Below are positions 18,965 to 27,151 of a stretch of 64,000 nt of DNA, piece after piece. The translations under genes were made by a program, and so were the position numbers. How positions within the stretch are numbered: the stretch's first letter is position 1; every line of letters begins with the position of its first letter. The notes under the pieces were generated by a model, which had not been told where the DNA came from, made no database searches, and saw only the letters and a program-made list of their open reading frames with translations. The DNA is from Akkermansiaceae bacterium (GTDB taxonomy: Bacteria > Verrucomicrobiota > Verrucomicrobiia > Verrucomicrobiales > Akkermansiaceae). Where the stretch lies: the NCBI GenBank assembly GCA_905182405.1, contig CAJJBQ010000001.1, positions 1,922,001 through 1,986,000 on the forward strand. Direction: 5' to 3'.

Positions 18965-21874
18965 ATGAAACGAATCCTCTTTTTCTGCTTTGGCCTGTCT
19001 TTGTTAAGCCACGCTGCTGAGTGGGAGCTGCAGCCTTTGAAATACAACCAGGAAGGACTCATCGTCGATCTGGGGGTGGGGTTGTGGGCTTGGCCAATGC
19101 CGATGGACTACGATGGAGACGGTGATTTTGATTTGGTGGTGTCGTGTCCCGATAAGCCGACCAATGGATTCTATTATTTCGAGAATACGACTCAAGACGC
19201 GAAGGTTAAAATGCCCGTGTTTCGAGCAGGAGTGCATCTTGGGAAGACCGGGCACAACGTCCAGGTGAGCTATGTCGATGGCACGCCGAGAGTGCTTCGT
19301 GAGAACTACGAATATCGCGATTTTTTGAAGAAAGGTTTTACGCAGCAGGAAAAGATCTATCCCGAGCGCAATTTCCACAAGAGTTGGGGGCAGACGCGGG
19401 CGCACATGTGGCGCTATCTTGATTGGGAGGGGGACGGGGATCAGGACTTGATCGTCGGGTTGGGAGATTGGTCCGATTACGAATGGGATCACGCTTATGA
19501 CGCGCAGGGGCGGTGGCGGAATGGAGATCTTCATGGCTGGGTTTATCTCATTGAGAATGAGAACGGGACCTACTCGGATCATCCAGTGAAGGTGGAAGCA
19601 GGGGGAGCCCCGGTTGATGTCTATGGCTGGCCGAGTCCAAATTTTGGTGACTTCGATAACGATGGCGATCTCGATCTGCTCTGTGGTGAGTTCCTTGATG
19701 GTTTCACCTATTTTGAAAATGTCGGAACGCGTGGTGAACCGAAATATTCGACGGGTGTTCGTTTGCTCGATGGGAAAGGTGAACGTCTGGCGATGCATGT
19801 TCAGATGATTACGCCGACGGCCTTTGATTGGGATCGTGATGGGGATTTGGATCTCATCGTAGGTGACGAAGATGGACGGGTGGCTTTGGTGGAAAACGTG
19901 TCAGTTGAGGGAGCGGGAGTCCCTCAATTTCTCCAGCCGTTTTATTTTCAGCAGGAAGCGGATGAGTTGAAATTTGGAGCGCTGGCGACGCCTTTCGCAC
20001 ACGATTGGGACGGCGATGGCGATGAGGATATTCTGTCCGGGAACACGGCTGGAAATATCGGCTTCTTCGAAAATATGGATGGTAAAGGCACGAAGTGGGC
20101 CGCTCCCAAGTTACTGGAGGTTGATGGTGTGGAGTTTCGGATTATGGCGGGTAAGAATGGCTCGATCCAAGGGCCGGCTGAGGCGAAGTGGGGTTACACC
20201 ACTCTGGCGGTGGCTGACTGGGACGACGATGGTCGGGATGATATTTTAGTGAATTCGATTTGGCCCAAGCTGCAACTCTTGCGTCGAACAAAAGAGGGTG
20301 GCTTGAGTGAAGGTGCCTTGCCATTTTGGTCACGGGAGGCGCCTCCGTCTTTTTATTGGTGGCAAGGGCTTGCTGAGAATTTGCAGACGCAGTGGCGGAC
20401 TACGCCGATCGCGACAGACTTTGACGATGATGGTTTGCTGGATTTGGTGATTCTGGATCAGGAAGGATATCTTACTTGTCAGAGTCGAAAGTGGAAGGAG
20501 ACGCGCGTTTTTCTTGATGAAAATTTGCGCCCGATTCGACTAAATCAACGAAGTGCAGGAGCGTCAGGACGGGTGAAGCTCGCGGTGGTTGATTGGGACG
20601 GGGACGGCCGGCTTGATATTCTGATGAACTCAGAAAACGCAACGTGGTGGCGAAATTGTCGTGATGCCGGACAAGGCAAGGTAGTCTTGAAAAAAATAGG
20701 CAATTTGGCGAAGCGTAACGTGGCGGGACACACGAGTAGTCCGGCAGTTTGTGATTTCGATGGGAATGGAAAACCTGATCTTTTGGTGGGGTCGGAAAAC
20801 GGCAAAATCTATTTTATCCGGCATGAGGATTGCGTGACTTTTGATGCCTCTGATCTTGGAGCTGGCGCGCCAGTAAATGTGGAAAATAGATTTCCTGGGC
20901 TCGTGCAGGAGAGCTTCCTTTTTACCAAGGCGCCGCATAAGAGTTGTCATGCTTCCACGATTGTGGAGACCAGCCGGGGCTTGGTGGCGGCTTGGTTTGG
21001 AGGAAGTGAGGAAGGGGCGAACGATGTTGGGATTTGGTCGAGCTATCACGATGGATTGAGCTGGTCGAACCCGCGACTTTGGGCCGACGGAGTTCAGCAT
21101 GAGGCACTCAGATATCCGTGTTGGAATCCGGTGCTTTTTCAAGAGTCTGAAGATGCCCCGACAAGGCTATTTTTTAAAGTGGGCCCAAATCCAAGGGAGT
21201 GGTGGGGGGAGGTGATGGAAAGCGTTGATCGGGGGCGCTCATTTCAACTCTCAAGGCGTTTGCCTGAGGGGATTCTGGGGCCTGTTCGGTCCAAGCCGCT
21301 ATTGCAGAATGATGGGTCGCTGTTGTGCCCGACGTCGACAGAAGTAGGAGGCGATTGGAGATTTCACTTCGAGATCCTCGATAATGGACGGTGGAATCGA
21401 GTGGAGCCTAAAGAGCAAGATCGTCAGGTGATTCAACCGACGTTATTGAAACATCCGAGCGGAAAAGTTCAGGCGCTTTATCGCTCCAAGCACGGTCTCA
21501 TTTTTCAGAACGAATCGAGCGATGGGGGAATTTCTTGGAGTCCACTCGAGACGGCAGGGCTCCCAAACAACAACGCAGGAATCGAAGCACTTACGCTGTT
21601 CGATGGCCGGCACCTTTTACTCTACAGTCATCTTAAAAAAGGCCGTCATGCGCTGCATTTGGCAGTGAGTCAGGATGGCAAGCAGTGGCGTGCTGCGGCG
21701 GTGATGGAACAATCGAAAAATAGCGAGTTCTCCTATCCTGCGATGATCCAACGGAAGGACGGCCGTGTGGAACTGACTTATACTTGGAATCGAACTCGCA
21801 TTCGGCATTTCACGATTGATCCTGATCGGCTCCAATTAGGGTCGATTTTGACTGAGGGGGACTGGCCTGACTGA
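18965..21874 (+). CDS. large secreted FG-GAP/VCBS repeat protein with C-terminal sialidase-like domain
   Basis: 969 residues with a signal peptide (first ~18 residues). Residues ~35-630 hold at least nine DxDxDGxxD calcium-loop motifs typical of FG-GAP/VCBS beta-propeller blades, for example DYDGDGDFDL, DFDNDGDLDL, DWDRDGDLDL and DFDGNGKPDL. From ~660 the protein resembles an exo-alpha-sialidase/BNR propeller (SCHASTIVETSRGLVAAWFG) with Asp-box-like SVDRGRSF and SSDGGISW. Planctomycete-Verrucomicrobia bacteria carry many such proteins, presumed to act on complex glycans. Sialidase activity itself is not shown, because I cannot trace the Arg triad. Confidence 0.82.
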   Translation: MKRILFFCFGLSLLSHAAEWELQPLKYNQEGLIVDLGVGLWAWPMPMDYDGDGDFDLVVSCPDKPTNGFYYFENTTQDAKVKMPVFRAGVHLGKTGHNVQVSYVDGTPRVLRENYEYRDFLKKGFTQQEKIYPERNFHKSWGQTRAHMWRYLDWEGDGDQDLIVGLGDWSDYEWDHAYDAQGRWRNGDLHGWVYLIENENGTYSDHPVKVEAGGAPVDVYGWPSPNFGDFDNDGDLDLLCGEFLDGFTYFENVGTRGEPKYSTGVRLLDGKGERLAMHVQMITPTAFDWDRDGDLDLIVGDEDGRVALVENVSVEGAGVPQFLQPFYFQQEADELKFGALATPFAHDWDGDGDEDILSGNTAGNIGFFENMDGKGTKWAAPKLLEVDGVEFRIMAGKNGSIQGPAEAKWGYTTLAVADWDDDGRDDILVNSIWPKLQLLRRTKEGGLSEGALPFWSREAPPSFYWWQGLAENLQTQWRTTPIATDFDDDGLLDLVILDQEGYLTCQSRKWKETRVFLDENLRPIRLNQRSAGASGRVKLAVVDWDGDGRLDILMNSENATWWRNCRDAGQGKVVLKKIGNLAKRNVAGHTSSPAVCDFDGNGKPDLLVGSENGKIYFIRHEDCVTFDASDLGAGAPVNVENRFPGLVQESFLFTKAPHKSCHASTIVETSRGLVAAWFGGSEEGANDVGIWSSYHDGLSWSNPRLWADGVQHEALRYPCWNPVLFQESEDAPTRLFFKVGPNPREWWGEVMESVDRGRSFQLSRRLPEGILGPVRSKPLLQNDGSLLCPTSTEVGGDWRFHFEILDNGRWNRVEPKEQDRQVIQPTLLKHPSGKVQALYRSKHGLIFQNESSDGGISWSPLETAGLPNNNAGIEALTLFDGRHLLLYSHLKKGRHALHLAVSQDGKQWRAAAVMEQSKNSEFSYPAMIQRKDGRVELTYTWNRTRIRHFTIDPDRLQLGSILTEGDWPD

Positions 21875-22015
21875 AGATCTTCAATGAAAATGGATCCCTC
21901 TGACCTTATTAAGGATGTTTTATGATCTGAGCAGGCTAAGCTGTCGGGTTTCTGGTGAAATTAGGTATTCTGGGGCCTTTCGTAGGGAATCGAAATATGC
22001 TATTTTCTCGGCCTA

Positions 22016-22831
22016 ATGAGAAATCGTTCTCTAATTTTTCCCTGTGCTGCTCTGATCGCGCTGGGTATTTTTGCCGCTTGTGCTCCAGATCCACCCTTGG
22101 TGAGTTCCGCGGATTCTTATGTTCCGTATGGGTCTACGAGAGTGCCCAATCCCGCAGCGAAGGGATCCGGCCAGAGTGCAGCGGCCGCCTATTATTCACA
22201 GTTTTCTGGGCCTTCGACGGCTTCCTTGTCGAAGAATAACTATCCGTCAACTCTTCCGGCGCTCACAAACCCGCGCAAGAGTCCTTCCGCGCTTTACCGT
22301 GAGGTGGGAGTCAAAAAGGATTACCTTTCCTACCGAGCACGTGGTCGGTCTCGCAAGGCAATGGATCCAAAATACATCACGATTCACAGCACTCAGAATT
22401 GGAGCCGTGGAGCAGATGCCAATCGTCATGCGCTGGCGTTGAAACGTGGTGCTCTCGGATATCTCTCTTGGCACTACACCACGGATGAGGATCGGGCCGT
22501 GCAACATCTCCCTACTAATGAGCAAGGGAATCATGCGGACTACGATGGCCCGGGGAACCGCTACAGCATCGGAATTGAGATGTGCGAGAATCTCGGGAAC
22601 AACCGAGCGGAGACGCTTGATCGGACTGCCAAGTTGGCTGCGTGGCTCATGTATCGTTACAATCTGCCGGTGTCCCGCGTGGTGCCACATTACAAGTGGC
22701 CCCGAAAAGGGAAGTCTCCCAAGAATAAGAATTGTCCACATTTCCTCTTGGATAACGGACGACCTGGTGCCAAGTGGCGGGCTTTCCAAGCGAAAGTCGA
22801 AGGGTATCATCGAACGATCAACTCGCGCTAG
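22016..22831 (+). CDS. N-acetylmuramoyl-L-alanine amidase-like lipoprotein (Amidase_2)
   Basis: 271 residues. The leader ends in LGIFAAC, a lipobox, so the protein is probably anchored in a membrane. The catalytic domain starts near residue 115. It has TIHSTQNW with the first zinc His, GYLSWHYTTDEDRAVQHLP with the second region, SIGIEMCEN, and a C-terminal PHYKWPRKGKSPKNKNCPH with the last ligands. This is the order of the PGRP/Amidase_2 fold, which cleaves the MurNAc-L-Ala bond. Seven bases separate it from the YkgJ-like gene downstream. Confidence 0.85.
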   Translation: MRNRSLIFPCAALIALGIFAACAPDPPLVSSADSYVPYGSTRVPNPAAKGSGQSAAAAYYSQFSGPSTASLSKNNYPSTLPALTNPRKSPSALYREVGVKKDYLSYRARGRSRKAMDPKYITIHSTQNWSRGADANRHALALKRGALGYLSWHYTTDEDRAVQHLPTNEQGNHADYDGPGNRYSIGIEMCENLGNNRAETLDRTAKLAAWLMYRYNLPVSRVVPHYKWPRKGKSPKNKNCPHFLLDNGRPGAKWRAFQAKVEGYHRTINSR

Positions 22832-22838
22832 GGGAGTA

Positions 22839-23186
22839 ATGTCAGAGAAAACGGATGTCTGGTATCAGTGCAAGCGGTGTACGAACTGCTGCAAGTGGGA
22901 AGGGGATGTCGTCATCACCGATGATGAAACCAAACAGATTGCCGAATTCCTCGGGATGGAGGTCTACGATTTTGTTTGTGACTATACCCGACTGCGAGGG
23001 AACAGACTGGGGCTATCACTCATTGACAAGGAGGGGACCACGGAGTGCATCATGCTCGATGGCGCGAATTGTCGCCTGCAGGACGTGAAGCCTGATCAAT
23101 GCAAGGGATTTCCGAATCGCTGGAACTTCCCCAACTGGAGGGAAGCCTGTGAAGCCATTCCTGCCCCGAGACCAGAAGGAGAGTAG
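22839..23186 (+). CDS. YkgJ-family cysteine-cluster protein
   Basis: 115 residues from ATG 22839, preceded by GGGGAG. An N-terminal CKRCTNCC motif (CxxCxxCC) and later C-x7-C-x9-C residues match the YkgJ/UPF0153 zinc/iron-chelating family. The C-terminus KGFPNRWNFPNWREACEAIP is strongly conserved in the family. Function unknown. The reading frame continues open upstream through the amidase gene, but that is a shadow. Convergent with msrA. Confidence 0.85.
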   Translation: MSEKTDVWYQCKRCTNCCKWEGDVVITDDETKQIAEFLGMEVYDFVCDYTRLRGNRLGLSLIDKEGTTECIMLDGANCRLQDVKPDQCKGFPNRWNFPNWREACEAIPAPRPEGE

Positions 23187-23189
23187 AAC

Positions 23190-23804
23190 CTACTTTTCAA
23201 GGTTTAGCTTATCTAGCTTGGGATTGATGACTGCGCGGCAGTAGGGGTTCGACTTGTTTTGGAAGTAGAAGTTTTGGTGATCTTCCTGCGCTTTGTAGAA
23301 TTCCTCTTTCTTCCTGATCACGGTTGCGATGGGTTTGTCGAAAGCTTCTTGGGCGATTTTTTGGGAACCCTCAGAAATTTCCTTTTGCTCGTCAGAGTGA
23401 TAGAAAATGGCGGTGGCATACTGGGGCCCGCGGTCATTACCCTGGCCACCAGCGTCGGTGGGGTCGTGTGCCTTCCAGAACCATTTCAAGATGGTTTTGG
23501 TTGAGACGACGTCAGGATTGTAGACCACTTGAATCACTTCGATATGCCCGGAGGTCTTGCTGCAGACTTGTTCGTAGGTCGGATTGGGAATGTGGCCTCC
23601 CATGAATCCCGAGGTGACAGAAGCGACTCCCTCGAGTTGTTGAAAGACGGCTTCGGTGCACCAGTAGCAGCCTCCGCCGAGAGTGATGGTTTCGCTTTTT
23701 TCAGGCATGATTTCTTGGTCGCTTTTGATTTGACCTTCCTTCGGGCCGCTGTCGCAGGAGGTCAAGGCGAGGCCGGCGAGGATGAGTGAGAAAAATGTTT
23801 TCAT
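23190..23804 (-). CDS. msrA: peptide methionine-S-sulfoxide reductase, lipoprotein form
   Basis: 204 residues from ATG 23804, with a lipobox in LALTSC, so the enzyme is exported. The catalytic motif GGGCYWCTEAVF (C46) is intact, followed by GVASVTSGFMGGHIPNPTYEQV and EVIQVVYNPD. It reduces the S form of methionine sulfoxide in oxidised envelope proteins. An alternative start 48 bases upstream would disturb the signal peptide. Intact and full length. Confidence 0.94.
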   Translation of the reverse strand: MKTFFSLILAGLALTSCDSGPKEGQIKSDQEIMPEKSETITLGGGCYWCTEAVFQQLEGVASVTSGFMGGHIPNPTYEQVCSKTSGHIEVIQVVYNPDVVSTKTILKWFWKAHDPTDAGGQGNDRGPQYATAIFYHSDEQKEISEGSQKIAQEAFDKPIATVIRKKEEFYKAQEDHQNFYFQNKSNPYCRAVINPKLDKLNLEK

Positions 23805-23817
23805 GGATTCAAATAGC

Positions 23818-25089
23818 TTAACGATTTTGTTCTTCAAGTTGGCGTTTCGCACGACGTGCGACGCTTTCTGGGACTTCGTTGTTTTCGATGTACTTCATAG
23901 CTCCATCGGTATCTTCGCGCATCCAAGAGCTGAGGACCCGATGAAAAATCCCCTCTTTTTTACGTGTGTCAGTTACTTTCATAATCCAATTAGCGGCGAG
24001 TTCGGGCTCTCTTTTAATTGCGTTAAAAGCAAATGATTGGATGGTATCATCAAAGGCGGGATTTCCTTCGTGCTGCGTGAGCCATGTCGCAGCCTCGCTT
24101 GGAGCAAGGGCATTGATGAGGCCGCGTCCCGCTGCAGCTTGGATTGCATCGGGCTGACTATTGACCCAGGCTTGCGCCAGCTCGGGAGAATCGGATGCCC
24201 AACCATCGATGATATCAGAAGAGGCTTTGAGGAGAGACGCGTCGCTCACCGAGCCGGCCCACAAAAGAGCAGCGGCGGGGTCATCTTCGGCCAATCTTGA
24301 TGCAAGTCTCGCTGCGGCGCCATCACGCAATTCCTCATCGCTGAGTCCATTGATCCAATTTTTCGCGGTATCGGGTCCTTGGGCGATGAGTTCATTCAAA
24401 ACACTCCCGAGTGCTTCTCCGCGACCTTCTGAGTAGGGGAGGTCTTCGAGGAGTTGGCTTGCCCGGGAGAGATCCTGTGAGGCCATTCCCTTGATGATGC
24501 CTACGAGCCATGGATTGGCTTTGCGCTCTTTCCTACTGTCGTCGAAATTTTCCTTAGCCCAGGCGATGGCGGCCTCTGGTTGCGTCTGCACCCAACTCGT
24601 GAGAATGGTTTCTCGAGCGAAAGAAGTGTTGGTGTTTTCTTTGGCGTAATCGAGAGCGGAGACGGGGTCGACTTTGGCCCAAGCGGCAAGCAAGATGCCA
24701 TATTCGCCCATGCGATCCCTTGTTATTCCCAAGGCGCGAAAGGCGGCGACGACATTTCTATATTCTCCAGGCTCAAGGTTTTCGACCAGCGCGAGCATTC
24801 CTTGGGCTCGGACGATAGGATCGGTAAGCTTAGCCAAGTCAACGACTTCAGCAATCACATCAGAACCGATATTTCGGGAGTTGGAAGATGGACGAGCGCT
24901 GTTTTTACGCTCTCCGGGATTCGAGGCATTGGCACTTTCGGCCCGAGAGCTAACGCGGCTCGTCTTTTCCTGCTCCGATTGCTGAGCGAGATCTTCATCT
25001 GTAGATCCGGAAAATGAGATTCCTAGATAGAATGCCGCAGCACAGGAGACGGCCCAGCTAGCTGAGAGGAGTCTAAAGCGCTTGGTCAT
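23818..25089 (-). CDS. exported alpha-helical repeat protein (paralogue of 25666-26955)
   Basis: 423 residues from ATG 25089. An N-terminal membrane or signal segment lies at ~5-25. From ~70 on, the protein is built of ~33-residue helical units with a recurring pattern AxxWAxxDPxxALxWA, e.g. AAWAKVDPVSALDYAKEN, LAEDDPAAALLWAGSVSD and WASDSPELAQAWVNSQPD. These resemble the TPR/Sel1-like or HEAT-like repeat proteins abundant in Verrucomicrobiota. Function unknown; probably a periplasmic scaffold. It shares sequence and layout with the gene at 25666-26955. Confidence 0.75.
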   Translation of the reverse strand: MTKRFRLLSASWAVSCAAAFYLGISFSGSTDEDLAQQSEQEKTSRVSSRAESANASNPGERKNSARPSSNSRNIGSDVIAEVVDLAKLTDPIVRAQGMLALVENLEPGEYRNVVAAFRALGITRDRMGEYGILLAAWAKVDPVSALDYAKENTNTSFARETILTSWVQTQPEAAIAWAKENFDDSRKERKANPWLVGIIKGMASQDLSRASQLLEDLPYSEGRGEALGSVLNELIAQGPDTAKNWINGLSDEELRDGAAARLASRLAEDDPAAALLWAGSVSDASLLKASSDIIDGWASDSPELAQAWVNSQPDAIQAAAGRGLINALAPSEAATWLTQHEGNPAFDDTIQSFAFNAIKREPELAANWIMKVTDTRKKEGIFHRVLSSWMREDTDGAMKYIENNEVPESVARRAKRQLEEQNR

Positions 25090-25183
25090 ATGAAGGGAAC
25101 GTAGCAGAAAATATATTTTATGCATTAGTGATTTTCTTGATTCGGCGATTGCGCAGTTTGAAGGGCGAGAGTAAGTGAAGTCC

Positions 25184-25624
25184 ATGCAAATGCTTGAAGA
25201 TGATTCGGCCGTCATGGCCAAGACCCGTGAACTCTGTGCTGCCATCGTGGAAGACTCCGAATATCAGGAGCTTCTAGGGAAGGTGGAGACCTTTCTCGGT
25301 AATGACGAAGCTCGCTTGACCTACCAGTCAGTGCACGAGCGCGGGCAAGAACTGAATCAGAAACAGAGCTCCGGTCTCGAACTTTCCGAAGGTGAAATTA
25401 GAGAATTTGAAACCGCGCGTGAATCGCTTCTCGCGAACCCAGTGGCATCCGAGTTCTTAGAGGCGCAACAAACGCTCGAAACTCTCAATAAGGCGGTGAA
25501 CAAGCACGTGGGAATGACCTTAGAGCTCGGCCGTGTGCCTACTGCCGAAGATTTTGCCCAAAGCGAAGGCGGCTGCTGCGGTGGCGGCGAAAAAGGTGGT
25601 AGTGATGGTGGTGGTGGTGGATGA
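25184..25624 (+). CDS. YlbF/YmcA-family protein with Gly/Cys-rich tail
   Basis: About 146 residues from ATG 25184; a GTG at 25175 would add three residues. The helical core (TRELCAAIVEDSEYQELLGK then FLGNDEARLTYQSVHERGQE) matches the YlbF fold. In Bacillus YlbF acts with YmcA and YaaT on RNase Y and competence; the role here is only inferred by family. The C-terminus ends in GGCCGGG followed by a glycine run. It lies between the two helical-repeat paralogues, which are on the opposite strand. Confidence 0.75.
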   Translation: MQMLEDDSAVMAKTRELCAAIVEDSEYQELLGKVETFLGNDEARLTYQSVHERGQELNQKQSSGLELSEGEIREFETARESLLANPVASEFLEAQQTLETLNKAVNKHVGMTLELGRVPTAEDFAQSEGGCCGGGEKGGSDGGGGG

Positions 25625-25665
25625 GGTTGCTAGAACCTTGTGAGCAGTCTGCTCACTCACTAATT

Positions 25666-26955
25666 TCACTCCATCGCGCGCTGTTTCTTCGGGACGATCG
25701 ACTTGTAGACTTTCTCTGAGATCGATTCTAGATTTTCCTGTGCCCATGAAATGGCGGCTTCTTGGTTGCTCTTTTTCCAGGTGCCTAAGACGTGTCGATA
25801 ATACTTATCTTGATCGGCGGGTCGGGACAGCGTGTGGATGTTTTCTAGAGTTACTTCCGGCGAGTTATTCATCGATTCACGGATGAATTGGATGCGTGCG
25901 CCATCGAGATCGGGATCGTTTCCGAGTTGCTGGAGCCAGTATGCAGCCTCTGCGGGATCGCGTCGGGCCAAATGCTTGGCAACTCCTTCGGCTGCCTCCG
26001 TTAAGGTGTCTTGTGGGAGGCTCTCCGTCCAAGTTATTGCGGCGTCGAGGTCTTGAGAGGCATAGATTTCTGAAACGACCTCGGAGGCATTGCGGCGGGA
26101 ATTCACCGTTTTGAGCTGGCTGACCCAGTCTGAGGCGGCTACGGGATCGCGTTTGGCAAGTACTCCACCGAGGCGTCGGGCGGTATCGTTTTGAAGTTTC
26201 GGGTCGTCGATCATCTCGATCCATTCTCCCGCAAATTCGATGCCTCTGGAAACGACTTCTGGAAGTATTTCGCGAATGGCGGTCTTCTGTGTGTCATTCT
26301 TGGGCATTTGTTGGATCGCAAGAAGAGCCGCTTGAGGGTCTGAGCGGGCCATGCCTTGAATGAGGCCGACGATCCAATCGTTCACTTTTCCGCCGTCCTC
26401 GAGGCCCTTGATGGCATTCGCTGCCGCTTCGGGGTTTTCAGAGGCCCACGCAGAGATCGCTACCTTGCGCGCCCAGCCGTCTTCTTCGTTCTGCTTGAGG
26501 TATTCGATGGCTGCAAGAGGATCCTGGGACATCCAGCTTGAGAGAAGAAAGGAGAATTCACCTCGGTTGAAGTCGATCCAGCCAGCCTCTGAGAAGCCCG
26601 AAATGACGCTTTCGAAGTCCAAGGGGGAGAGTTGATCGATAAATGCGAGGAGCTGTCGGGTACGCTCGACCCGATCGCTCACGTTCAGGATATCCGCCAA
26701 TTGGGAGCACGCTTGTTCTCGGCGCTCTTCGGCGCTACCGTTTAGGTTGAAGGTGTTTGACCGGGAGTCAGTTCTTTCTGCTGAGCTATTTACGGTCCGG
26801 GTTAACGTCGATCGGTGACTGGCAGCCGCTTTCATGGAAGAGGGATCAGGAAAGCTTGCTTGCTTATCGGTAGTCTGGTTCCCGATAAAGAGCCCAATTC
26901 CGAAGGGGAAGAGCCAGAGAGCCCCAAGTAGCATTTTGCGAGGGAAGGTATTCAT
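25666..26955 (-). CDS. exported alpha-helical repeat protein (paralogue of 23818-25089)
   Basis: 429 residues with an N-terminal hydrophobic signal (MLLGALWLFPFGIGLFIGN). Repeats resemble those of the neighbouring paralogue: LLSSWMSQDPLAAIEYLKQN, AISAWASENPEAAANAIKGL, LAKRDPVAASDWVSQLKTV and AKHLARRDPAEAAYWLQQLG. Both proteins end in a similar tail (WxxEDxDGAMKYI in one, WKKSNQEAAISWAQENLE in the other). The pair probably arose by tandem duplication. Function unknown. Confidence 0.75.
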   Translation of the reverse strand: MNTFPRKMLLGALWLFPFGIGLFIGNQTTDKQASFPDPSSMKAAASHRSTLTRTVNSSAERTDSRSNTFNLNGSAEERREQACSQLADILNVSDRVERTRQLLAFIDQLSPLDFESVISGFSEAGWIDFNRGEFSFLLSSWMSQDPLAAIEYLKQNEEDGWARKVAISAWASENPEAAANAIKGLEDGGKVNDWIVGLIQGMARSDPQAALLAIQQMPKNDTQKTAIREILPEVVSRGIEFAGEWIEMIDDPKLQNDTARRLGGVLAKRDPVAASDWVSQLKTVNSRRNASEVVSEIYASQDLDAAITWTESLPQDTLTEAAEGVAKHLARRDPAEAAYWLQQLGNDPDLDGARIQFIRESMNNSPEVTLENIHTLSRPADQDKYYRHVLGTWKKSNQEAAISWAQENLESISEKVYKSIVPKKQRAME

Positions 26956-27151
26956 GACACGCAGGAGCTAAGGAACGGGGCGTGATGTTTAGTTCTTTCA
27001 CCGATCTTAAGGACTGGGATGTTAGAGAAGACAAATTCATTGAGGCTTTTCGTTGCGCGAAATCAATAACATGTATTAGAGTGAAGCCCGCGACGTTGAC
27101 TCCCTTGATATCGGGGGGTTCGTCGTTATTTATTCTACGATTTATTAAATC

